The notes under the pieces were generated by a model. That model was not told the DNA's origin. It saw only the letters and a program-made list of their open reading frames with translations, and did not search any database. 64,000 nt of DNA from Salinimicrobium sp. TH3 (GTDB taxonomy: Bacteria > Bacteroidota > Bacteroidia > Flavobacteriales > Flavobacteriaceae), in the NCBI RefSeq assembly GCF_026676115.1, contig NZ_JAPONB010000001.1:672191-736190 (forward strand), written 5' to 3'. A program made the position numbers and the translations under genes. Within the stretch, counting starts at the first letter, position 1; the number at the start of each line of letters is the position of its first letter. This document shows positions 56,523 to 64,000 of this stretch, one piece after another.

Positions 56523-57623
56523 TTATGCTGAAACTGCGGGCTTCATTCCCATTTCCTTCAGGTGACGGAAATGTGCGGCAATTGCAGCTCTGGTTGTTTT
56601 GTACTCGTTATACGGAAGCTCACATTCTTTTGCTGTTTCCTTCACAATTTTCGACAGCTTATTGTAATGAATGTGGCTTATATTTGGAAAAATATGATGT
56701 TCTACCTGGTGGTTCAGCCCGCCGGTAAACCAGTTAATAATTCTGTTCCTGGTTGCGAAGTTAACAGTAGTAAACAGTTGATGGATTGCCCAGGTGTTTT
56801 TCATGGAACCTGTATCATCTGGCAAAGGCATATCTGTCTTTTCAACTACGTGGGCAAGTTGGAATACCACACTAAGAATGAGACCTGCAGTGTAATGCAT
56901 AATAAAGAAGCCTATGAGAATCTTCCACCAGGCGATCGAAAGGATCAACATAGGAATAACGATCCAGATGGACACATAAATTAATTTAGTAACGGCCAAT
57001 ATACTCCATTGCTTCACCGGATTGGGCATTTTGCCATAGGAGAGCTGTCTTGATAAATAATTTTTAGTCTGTTTAAAATCGGTAGTAAGAGCCCAGTTAA
57101 AAGTAAGGAGTCCGTACAAAAATATGGAGTAATACTGCTGAAACCTGTGGAAGCTTTGCCATTTTGAATGTTTACTGAAGCGAATAATCCTTCCGGCATC
57201 GAGATCTTCATCGTGGCCGTGAATATTGGTGTAAGTGTGATGCAGCACATTGTGCTGTACCTGCCAGTTGTAAACATTTCCTGCGAGGACATATATGGTG
57301 CCGCCCATGAGATTATTGACCCATTTTTTGGAGGAGTAGGAACCGTGATTCCCATCGTGCATGATATTCATTCCTACCCCAGCCATCCCAACTCCCATCA
57401 CTACCGTTAGTAGTAACATCCACCACTGGGAGATATCAAGAGTAAGAATAAGAAAATATGGGGTTAAGAAAAGGGAAAACATGACGATAGCTTTAAGGTG
57501 AAGCTTCCAATTTCCGGTTTTTGAAAGGTTGTTCTCTTTAAAATAAGCGTTTACCCTGCTATTAAGGGTTCGGAAGAATTTTGCTGAATCTGTCCGGGAA
57601 AATCGTACTGTAGGTGTATTCAT
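56523..57623 (-). CDS. Membrane fatty acid desaturase
   Basis: A 366-residue di-iron membrane desaturase. The three histidine boxes are HDGNH (about 89-93), HNVLHH (about 123-128) and HQVEHH (about 303-308), with four or more membrane helices between them (MFSLFLTPYFLILTLDI, WMLLLTVVMGVGMAGVGMNI, LIYVSIWIVIPMLILSIAWW). The HQVEHH box resembles front-end (linoleoyl-CoA-type) desaturases; position and substrate are unknown. It should adjust membrane fluidity. A 24-bp dyad just upstream of its promoter suggests control by a dimeric repressor. Confidence 0.92.
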   Translation of the reverse strand: MNTPTVRFSRTDSAKFFRTLNSRVNAYFKENNLSKTGNWKLHLKAIVMFSLFLTPYFLILTLDISQWWMLLLTVVMGVGMAGVGMNIMHDGNHGSYSSKKWVNNLMGGTIYVLAGNVYNWQVQHNVLHHTYTNIHGHDEDLDAGRIIRFSKHSKWQSFHRFQQYYSIFLYGLLTFNWALTTDFKQTKNYLSRQLSYGKMPNPVKQWSILAVTKLIYVSIWIVIPMLILSIAWWKILIGFFIMHYTAGLILSVVFQLAHVVEKTDMPLPDDTGSMKNTWAIHQLFTTVNFATRNRIINWFTGGLNHQVEHHIFPNISHIHYNKLSKIVKETAKECELPYNEYKTTRAAIAAHFRHLKEMGMKPAVSA

Positions 57624-57645
57624 TAAAAAATATATATGTAAATGA

Positions 57646-57653
57646 CAAAGGTA
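57646..57653 (-). promoter_or_regulatory. -7 element of the desaturase gene
   Basis: TACCTTTG on the minus strand (TAnnTTTG), 22 bp upstream of the ATG at 57623. Confidence 0.55.
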
Positions 57654-57667
57654 TAAGATTATTATTC

Positions 57668-57691
57668 TTTGTGAGTATACCTGCTCACAAA
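57668..57691. promoter_or_regulatory. Dyad operator candidate upstream of the desaturase
   Basis: TTTGTGAG, 8-bp spacer, CTCACAAA: perfect 8-bp arms. It covers the -33 region of the desaturase promoter and lies about 20 bp before the rsmG -7 box. The architecture resembles TetR-family operators that control lipid genes elsewhere. Confidence 0.6.
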
Positions 57692-57709
57692 TAACTGTTT
57701 TAAATTAAT

Positions 57710-57717
57710 TACTTTTG
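57710..57717 (+). promoter_or_regulatory. -7 element of rsmG
   Basis: TACTTTTG (TAnnTTTG), 16 bp before the TTG start of rsmG. Confidence 0.5.
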
Positions 57718-57733
57718 CTGAAAAATAAGAAGT

Positions 57734-58363
57734 TTGGAGCTAGTCGAAAAATATTTTCCCAATCTATCAGAAGATCAGAAGAATAAGTTTTTTAAACTGC
57801 AGGAATTGTACCACGATTGGAATTTGAAAATAAATGTAGTTTCCAGAAAGGATATTGATGAGCTGTACCTGCGCCATGTGCTCCATTCCCTTGGTATAGC
57901 AAAAGTGCAAAACTTCCTGCCCGGAGCTTCCATCCTTGATGTAGGTACCGGTGGAGGTTTTCCGGGAATTCCCTTAGCGATTCTATACCCTGAGACAAAT
58001 TTTCACCTGGTGGACAGCATTGGCAAAAAGATCAAGGTGGTTAATGAAGTGGTTGAAGGACTTGGTTTAAAAAATGTTCATACCACGAATGCCAGAGTGG
58101 AAGAGGTTCCCGGGCATTACGATTTTATCGTGAGCCGTGCTGTGGCTGTGATGCCAACATTTATGCACTGGATAAAAGGGAAAATAGCTAAAGAAAGCAG
58201 GCACGAACTGAAAAATGGAATTCTTTACCTGAAAGGAGGTGATCTTTCTGAAGAGCTTGCTGATTACAGAACGGCTGTAATTTATGATCTGCAGGATTTC
58301 TTTGAAGAGGAATTTTATGAAACCAAGAAGGTGGTCTATTTACCGCTGAAATATAAAAAATAA
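57734..58363 (+). CDS. rsmG: 16S rRNA (guanine(527)-N7)-methyltransferase
   Basis: Methylates G527 of 16S rRNA. A 209-residue Rossmann methyltransferase with the SAM loop ILDVGTGGGFPGIPLAI (about 68-84), HDW-like start (LYHDWNLKINVVSRKD), VVNEVVEGLGLKNV and VSRAVA. The start is TTG at 57734 (MELVEKYFPNL); no ATG lies upstream in frame. The stop codon lies within a 41-bp perfect palindrome. Confidence 0.95.
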   Translation: MELVEKYFPNLSEDQKNKFFKLQELYHDWNLKINVVSRKDIDELYLRHVLHSLGIAKVQNFLPGASILDVGTGGGFPGIPLAILYPETNFHLVDSIGKKIKVVNEVVEGLGLKNVHTTNARVEEVPGHYDFIVSRAVAVMPTFMHWIKGKIAKESRHELKNGILYLKGGDLSEELADYRTAVIYDLQDFFEEEFYETKKVVYLPLKYKK

Positions 58364-58399
58364 GCAGGCTCAAAAATGGCATTTTTGAGCCTGCTTATT
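58359..58399. terminator. 41-bp perfect palindrome between convergent genes
   Basis: Two perfect 19-bp arms (AATAAGCAGGCTCAAAAAT and its complement) around the loop GGC, between convergent rsmG and the adhesin gene. It works in both directions and includes the rsmG stop. The middle is a perfect copy of CAAAAATGNCATTTTTG (58371-58387). There is no long T tract after the stem on either strand, so simple termination is not certain. Confidence 0.65.
58371..58387. repeat. Dispersed 17-bp palindrome, perfect copy
   Basis: CAAAAATG-G-CATTTTTG at the centre of the 41-bp palindrome. Confidence 0.6.
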
Positions 58400-58412
58400 C
58401 GTGACCGTTTTT

Positions 58413-61400
58413 TTAGTCTACCAGAAACTTCATTGTTAATGTTGATTCTTCTGTAGTCACCCTTAGGAAATACATGCCCTTACTTGTGACTGAAACGGGA
58501 AGTTCGGTTACAGCTTTAACTTCTGAATTGTTATAAGAATGAATTTCCTGTCCAAAAGAATTGTATAGGATTATATTTTTTACAGGTACTAACTCCGGAT
58601 TCCTTAGCACTATTTCTTTGTTCTTCGAGGAGTACTGCAAATCAAAACCGGGAGGGATGGGTAAAGGCTCTTCTGGCTCTTCAATTACAACATCTCCGTC
58701 CCCATCACCAGCTCCTGGATCTACAGGTTCTTCGTTATTGCTAAACACAATGGCATAACGGTCATGGATATCACCTTTTTCTACCTTTGCAGTAAAAACC
58801 GATTCCTGTAGGTTATGATAAGTATCCTCCTTAATATCCTTCACAAAAATCTTGAAATCCCCATCGATATTTTCAAGGTCGTCAATACGTATTATGAATT
58901 TGCCGCCTTCGGCTGTTTTAATTCCTAGTGGTAGAATACGATCTGAATTAAAATCGGGCACCCCCTGAATAACAAGTTTAGAATCTCCCATAAGCCAATA
59001 CATATCTTCGGAAATGTTATCGATAAGTGGAGCATCAAAACCAAGATCAAACCCTTCAGTGGAACGGCTATCGGCAGTAACCAGAATTTGTCTGTGATAT
59101 TCTGCTGGAGATTGAAATTTGATCCAGATCTTTCTCTGCTGTTCTTCTTTATTTTTAGTAGAGGAAGAACTATTTAATGTCTTCTTGTTAGCAGAAAAGA
59201 AAACAACGTCATCCCTTCCGTCAGTTTGATCAATTCCTTCTCTTTTATAAATGCGCTGTTGATTACTGAAAGTAATTTTGTCTCCGCCTGTGGAAATAAT
59301 TTCGTCTCCATTATTTTCTATTACTGTATTTATAAAAAATCCTTGTCCTACAGGAATATAATCTCCTGGCCGGGCACTTCCTGTCCTGGAGGGGTCGCTA
59401 TTATCAATGCGACTGTCCACTGACGAAGCAGGTTCAATGGAACCAGAGAGATTATAAACTGCATATCCGCCAATGTAATGCTGGAGATAATGATCTGTTT
59501 TGGCGAAGTGATCCCAAAAATAAAGGGTTCCATTAAAGGAGCTGCTGGCGTTGTTACCCGAAACTATGTTGTCAGTAATAAAAGTATCGGCATCAATGGA
59601 CGAAGGATAAGGGTTACCTATTAAATAGTTCTCTCCTTCTGAAGTCTCATTGATTTGAAGTTCAATCGTTCCATTATTTGGAAGGCCAACAAAAGTATAA
59701 TTTTGAAGTGCATCATTGCTCGCATGACCTGATGTTCCTTTCATGCTATAACCTTCGCCAACTGCCAGACTACCAGTGCTGCCAACATGTTGCCAGGAAG
59801 AATATTTACCTGCAGTTCCATTGAATTTATGCAACCAGTAATTGCTTACTCTACGCGGATTGGTAAAAGGTCCATCGGCAAAGTGGTATTGACTGCCGAA
59901 GGTAAGGTCTCTAAAAGTGGTAATGGTACCGTCCTTCATTGTGCCTTTTACAGTGAAATTAGAATTAAGCCCGGCACTTACAGGGGAGGTCCAATAGTTA
60001 TAGGTGAAACTACTTGCCGTTCCCTGTTGATCTCTTTCGAGATATCCTGAACTTGAAGAAGCTAGGATACTTCCCTCTGTTTGGAGCAGCTGAGATTCTC
60101 CAACCAGGTCAATTACTCCATTCAATTTGAGGTAATGAGTAACGGTAAGACTCTGACCCGAATTCGATTCATTTTGAGGACCTGAAGGATTGGCTATCGT
60201 CAATCTTCCTGCTTCAGATCGCAGACCTAAAACCGTTATGTCTTTAGCATGTGAAGTTATATTGTGATTGGTTACCACGATATTCCAGTCTATAAAGGTA
60301 TCTCCATCAATTCCTGTACTATTAGGGTAGTCCCAAACAGCAGGTCTTAACCAGGTGTCATCTGCAGTCCATACGCCGTTTCTTGCTGAAAGATAGGGTA
60401 GGGGTGCGGTGTTTTGCTGAAGGGTGGTAATATTTACCATTTTCCCATCATATGCACCCGGACCTTTGTCTTTGGTGGTTCCGTTAGTTATTTCACTTGT
60501 AATAAGAGGATAATAAGCGAGGATATCCTGTGTATAATTCAAGGTCCCTGGAGCTGCCAGTGGCAAAGCAGTACCCTCCAAAGGAATGCTTCCAACCTTT
60601 AGTCTCTGGTTCATAAGGAATCGAACCTGATCTTTAGTCAGCGCTTTTTTCCAAATTCTTACTTCCTCTATCCATCCATGAAAGTAATTTTCGGGCTGTG
60701 CATTTGCCGAATTATAGGCAGCGCCAATAATAAATGGGAAGGTGGATGCCGATGGAGTACCAGGGATGCCTGATGCCACCTTTATTCCATCAACATATAG
60801 GCCTTCATTATCACCTCCTGTTATTACTGCAATGTGGTACCACCTGTCGGTTCCAATGGGATGTTGGGAAGAAATAGAATTTCCGTTCCAGCGGAATTTC
60901 GGGATATCGTTTTCCACAATGAGGTCAAATCCTCCTGAATTAATTGAAGAATTATCCCTTTTTGAGAACACTGTCTTTTTACCCGCAGTTTTATTTGCAT
61001 CCTGTTTTACCCATGATTCTATTGTAAAAGAGGAAGGTAAATTAAATTTGTCCCCAATTACTACATGGTCATTCACACCATCAAAGTCCAGAGTGCTACA
61101 GTTTGTAAAAGAAATTTTAACATCATCTGATGTGCCGCAAGGAACAGACCATCTGAGTGTATAAGTTCCTGTGCTTCCCGAAAAGGCCGAATGAGGGTTA
61201 TTTACATCAGTAATTTCACCACCAGATGGACCGTTTACAATGGTCCAGGATCCTACGGGAGTCGGTTCTCCTTCTGCAACTTCAGGATTAAAGACTGCGG
61301 CCAGATAAGTTCTGAAGTTTCCACATTCCAAAATCTGATCGGGTCCTGCGTTGGCAATTAGTTCTGCAGGTTGAGTGATGGTAACCGTTAGAGATTCTTC

Positions 61401-64000
61401 ACAGCCATTTGCGTCCCTTACAGTAACTACATGATCTCCTGCTTCTAAATTAGTTGCGGTAGATGTAGTTTGTCCATTATCCCAAACATAAATATATTTT
61501 TCATTTGTAGAAGCCTCTGTTCCTCCTGTGGCTATTACTGTCGCAGATCCATCCGTTCCACCGAAACATGTTACATTAGTGGATGAGTACAAATCAATTT
61601 CAAGCGGATCCTGCGGCTGAAGAATTTCAATTTCTGTTGTGGTATAAATGGTCTCACCGTCAGATATAACCACTTTATATCTACCGGCAAGAAGTTCAGT
61701 AAAAGTACTGGAATCTTGAAATTGTTTTATCGTGTTACCATTAACAGCCGAAATAAGTTTATATGTATAATTACCGGTTCCTCCTGAAGCTCTCGAATTA
61801 ATAATTCCATTCTCTCCCCCATAACATAGAAGAGCATTTGGAAATGCTACTCCAAACAAAGGAGAAGTAACTGTTGCTTCATTATTTGTAGAGTAACATT
61901 TCGGATTATTACCAATTCCCTGGGTTGTTCCACATTTCCGGTTTTTATTAACCTGAAAGGTCAGATAAATTCCTTCAACTTTGACAATGTCTCCGCAATT
62001 ATAGTCTATGGCAAATGTTTGAGCGACATCGGGAATATATTCCTCATCATAGAAACAATCCTTAACTCTGTAATTTGTAATTGTATTGGTTTGTATGTTC
62101 TCTACCGAATAAATCAGTTCAATTTGAAGACTATAACGTTGAGGTTCGGTAGGGAAATTAATGTAAATATACTTTTGACCAATAGTAGTGCAATTTTCAG
62201 AAGTTATTTTCTCGGGATTTCCATTGTTGTCAATTTCTGCTCCTCCAATAAAATAGCTGTCCAAGCCGAGATCACTTGAACCACAATCGTCAGAAAAACA
62301 TCCTCCAACATACTGAATTAAAGATTGCTGAAATTCTCTTCCTTTGGCATCTTTTACTTTTAAGGTAATAAGTTTGTCCCCAATGTTTCCGTAGGTAACT
62401 CTGTGAGTTCCAGGTCCAGTAGCTGTGGCCGGGTTAGCGTTTTCTCCGAACTCCCAGCTATAGGTATAGGGGGCAGTACCTCCTATGGCATTTTTCCCTT
62501 CTACTTCAAAATATGAGGTACGGATAGTATTATCATCTTCACAAATAGAGACAGGAATTATATTTGCAAATAGTGCATCCACTACTTCCACTGTACCCGT
62601 GGCGGAACATCCGTTAGCATCGGTAACAGTAACTGAATATGTCCCTGCCAAAAGATTAGTTGCTGTTTGGCCGGTTTGATTGTTGGAATCATTCCATTGA
62701 TATGTATAATTTGGTGTTCCTCCAATGATTTGAACCGTTGCAGTACCTGTGGCTGAACCATAAGAAGTGGTTTCAGTGGTGAGAAATCCATTAATATTGA
62801 GTTCGGTCGGTTGGGACACTGTTACATTTCTTTCCGCTACACAACCATTGGCGTCTGTTACTGTTAAAGTATGAGTGCCCGGTGAAAGTCCTGTAGCCGT
62901 TTGAGTTGTTTGTCCGTTACTCCATCTAAAGGTGTAACCGGGTGTTCCTCCAATTGCTTCTGCGTAGGCAGTGCCATTGTTTTCCCCAAAACAGCCAGAA
63001 GTGGTTTTCGGGTTTACAATTTCAACAAAAGCATCTGGTTCGGTTATGGTAATTTCTATTGTTTCAGTTTCACAGCCGTTGGCATCAGATGCCCTTACAG
63101 AATAATTTCCTGCAGGAAGATCCGTTTTAGTGTCTCCGGCACCTAAACTTCCCCAGTCATAACTGAAGGGAGCAACTCCTCCTGAAGCTTCTACAGTTAT
63201 AGCCCCGGTTGCATTTCCGTTACACAAAACATGGGTGACATTTAAAGGTTCAATTTTTACCGGGTCAATTGTAACACTTTGTGCAACCTCTGTTTTGTTT
63301 CCTGCCATATCTGTAAAAATCCAGGTGATTTCTCCGGATGTTGTAAAGGTGGTCGACTGCGTAGTAGTTGCAGTTATCTGGTTATCACAGTTGTCAATGG
63401 TCGTAGGAGCCTCAACTGTATATTCACACCCCCAAAGGATATCCTCTAGCTGGGGAACATTGGGAGCTTCGTTATCTTCTACAGTGATTGTTTGAACAAC
63501 AGGATCTGCAGCATTTCCAGCAGCGTCGCTTACTGTCCACTCAACTGTAGTTATGCCTACGGGATATGTGGCGTTTAGAGGCTGGCCATCACTTCTCACT
63601 CCAACAGGATTTCCAACACTACAATTATCTGTAGCAGTAGCTTGTACTCCGGAAACTCCTGCATAGCATTGGCCGGTTATGTTAGAAATAGTGATATCTG
63701 CACCAGCAGTTATGACAGGTTTTATATTGTCGTCAACAGTTATAGTTTGGACAACATCAATTGAATTTCCTGCCTGATCTTTGACGCTATAGGTTCTTGT
63801 AATGACTTCTGGATTGGATTGTCCATTGCTTGAATCAGAAACGAAAGTCACGGTAGGATTTGCAGTACAGTTATCCGCTTCGTCTGTAACTACTGAAATG
63901 TCTGGGTTAGGAATATCAGCCGAGCACTGCACATTTATGCCTGCAGGATTACTGGCAGTAGGATCTGTGGTGTCGTCGACAGTTATTGTTTGAGTAACAT
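58413..64000 (-). CDS. Giant SprB-like surface adhesin with type IX sorting domain (5' end outside window)
   Basis: At least 1,862 codons, still open at the window edge; the GTG at 63932 is an internal valine, not a start. From the N-terminal side: HYR-type Ig repeats (about 64000-63280, repeated QTITVDD with paired Cys), SprB repeats (about 63260-62580 and 61840-61370, each with a CNGNATG/CFGENNG-like Cys-Gly motif, SGGxxPYxYxWxNGQTT, and GTYSVTVTDANGC), a PKD-like domain (about 62560-62300), a LamG/concanavalin-like domain (about 61090-60690, LDFDGVNDHVVIG), a long beta-rich region, and a C-terminal type A sorting domain (58413-58640) ending MKFLVD. It should be exported by the type IX system and displayed on the surface for adhesion or gliding. 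Confidence 0.9.
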   Translation of the reverse strand, partial: VTQTITVDDTTDPTASNPAGINVQCSADIPNPDISVVTDEADNCTANPTVTFVSDSSNGQSNPEVITRTYSVKDQAGNSIDVVQTITVDDNIKPVITAGADITISNITGQCYAGVSGVQATATDNCSVGNPVGVRSDGQPLNATYPVGITTVEWTVSDAAGNAADPVVQTITVEDNEAPNVPQLEDILWGCEYTVEAPTTIDNCDNQITATTTQSTTFTTSGEITWIFTDMAGNKTEVAQSVTIDPVKIEPLNVTHVLCNGNATGAITVEASGGVAPFSYDWGSLGAGDTKTDLPAGNYSVRASDANGCETETIEITITEPDAFVEIVNPKTTSGCFGENNGTAYAEAIGGTPGYTFRWSNGQTTQTATGLSPGTHTLTVTDANGCVAERNVTVSQPTELNINGFLTTETTSYGSATGTATVQIIGGTPNYTYQWNDSNNQTGQTATNLLAGTYSVTVTDANGCSATGTVEVVDALFANIIPVSICEDDNTIRTSYFEVEGKNAIGGTAPYTYSWEFGENANPATATGPGTHRVTYGNIGDKLITLKVKDAKGREFQQSLIQYVGGCFSDDCGSSDLGLDSYFIGGAEIDNNGNPEKITSENCTTIGQKYIYINFPTEPQRYSLQIELIYSVENIQTNTITNYRVKDCFYDEEYIPDVAQTFAIDYNCGDIVKVEGIYLTFQVNKNRKCGTTQGIGNNPKCYSTNNEATVTSPLFGVAFPNALLCYGGENGIINSRASGGTGNYTYKLISAVNGNTIKQFQDSSTFTELLAGRYKVVISDGETIYTTTEIEILQPQDPLEIDLYSSTNVTCFGGTDGSATVIATGGTEASTNEKYIYVWDNGQTTSTATNLEAGDHVVTVRDANGCEESLTVTITQPAELIANAGPDQILECGNFRTYLAAVFNPEVAEGEPTPVGSWTIVNGPSGGEITDVNNPHSAFSGSTGTYTLRWSVPCGTSDDVKISFTNCSTLDFDGVNDHVVIGDKFNLPSSFTIESWVKQDANKTAGKKTVFSKRDNSSINSGGFDLIVENDIPKFRWNGNSISSQHPIGTDRWYHIAVITGGDNEGLYVDGIKVASGIPGTPSASTFPFIIGAAYNSANAQPENYFHGWIEEVRIWKKALTKDQVRFLMNQRLKVGSIPLEGTALPLAAPGTLNYTQDILAYYPLITSEITNGTTKDKGPGAYDGKMVNITTLQQNTAPLPYLSARNGVWTADDTWLRPAVWDYPNSTGIDGDTFIDWNIVVTNHNITSHAKDITVLGLRSEAGRLTIANPSGPQNESNSGQSLTVTHYLKLNGVIDLVGESQLLQTEGSILASSSSGYLERDQQGTASSFTYNYWTSPVSAGLNSNFTVKGTMKDGTITTFRDLTFGSQYHFADGPFTNPRRVSNYWLHKFNGTAGKYSSWQHVGSTGSLAVGEGYSMKGTSGHASNDALQNYTFVGLPNNGTIELQINETSEGENYLIGNPYPSSIDADTFITDNIVSGNNASSSFNGTLYFWDHFAKTDHYLQHYIGGYAVYNLSGSIEPASSVDSRIDNSDPSRTGSARPGDYIPVGQGFFINTVIENNGDEIISTGGDKITFSNQQRIYKREGIDQTDGRDDVVFFSANKKTLNSSSSTKNKEEQQRKIWIKFQSPAEYHRQILVTADSRSTEGFDLGFDAPLIDNISEDMYWLMGDSKLVIQGVPDFNSDRILPLGIKTAEGGKFIIRIDDLENIDGDFKIFVKDIKEDTYHNLQESVFTAKVEKGDIHDRYAIVFSNNEEPVDPGAGDGDGDVVIEEPEEPLPIPPGFDLQYSSKNKEIVLRNPELVPVKNIILYNSFGQEIHSYNNSEVKAVTELPVSVTSKGMYFLRVTTEESTLTMKFLVD

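Noticed and set aside
58413..63932. GTG at 63932 as the start of the adhesin gene
   Set aside because: The frame stays open to 64000 with the same HYR-type sequence (VTQTITVDD), so the true start is outside the window.
61370..64000. Repeated blocks in the adhesin considered as a CRISPR or DNA-level tandem array
   Set aside because: Repeats are at protein level (SprB and HYR domains) with diverged DNA and uneven spacing; there are no conserved direct repeats with spacers.

Overview
The window looks like chromosomal DNA of a member of the Bacteroidota, most likely a marine Flavobacteriaceae related to Gramella, Salegentibacter or Salinimicrobium (genus is a guess). The evidence is a moderately AT-rich composition, many promoters with the lineage-specific -7 element TAnnTTTG, gliding and type IX secretion genes (gldB, gldC, porT, a SprB-like adhesin with a type IX sorting domain), a TamL-type lipoprotein assembly factor, a long FtsZ, and a short primary sigma factor. 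I see no insertion sequence, phage, plasmid origin or CRISPR array.

Layout. 1-3.6 kb: the end of a carbohydrate-degradation cluster on the minus strand (partial lipoprotein, GH2 glycosidase, esterase with a disrupted signal peptide). 3.7-6.3 kb: an ECF sigma factor, a single-span membrane protein that is probably its anti-sigma partner, and a coiled-coil/beta-barrel outer membrane protein, headed by an ECF-type promoter. 6.4-13 kb: dnaG, an atypical response regulator, nadE diverging from gldB-gldC, engB and a hydrolase. 13.2-28.9 kb: a complete dcw cluster (mraZ, rsmH, ftsL-like, ftsI, murE, mraY, murD, ftsW, murG, murC, ftsQ, ftsA, ftsZ), tightly packed and closed by a terminator. It makes lipid II and builds the divisome, with MraZ boxes at its promoter. 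29-38.7 kb: yqeY, tRNA-Arg(UCG), selO, tex, a DUF488 gene, ypdA-rpe, rpoD and two very small membrane proteins. 38.7-42.3 kb: a TonB-dependent receptor and PepSY protein operon with a candidate metal-responsive operator. 42.3-50 kb: pnp, rpsO, accD, fbaA, tamL. 50-58.4 kb: an RNA methyltransferase, porT-menG, trkA-trkH, an aminotransferase, a fatty acid desaturase and rsmG. 58.4-64 kb: the 3' part of a giant type IX-secreted adhesin that runs off the window.

Most content is housekeeping. The less ordinary signals are: a dispersed 17-bp palindrome CAAAAATGNCATTTTTG (seven copies within two mismatches); heptad-periodic tandem repeats that start at the stop codon of four unrelated genes; loss of all four zinc ligands in both DnaG and AccD; a receiver domain with Glu at the phosphoacceptor position; a dyad operator candidate in front of the desaturase; and two small membrane proteins of about 40 residues. 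All assignments come from reading the sequence and recalling family features. No database search was run.
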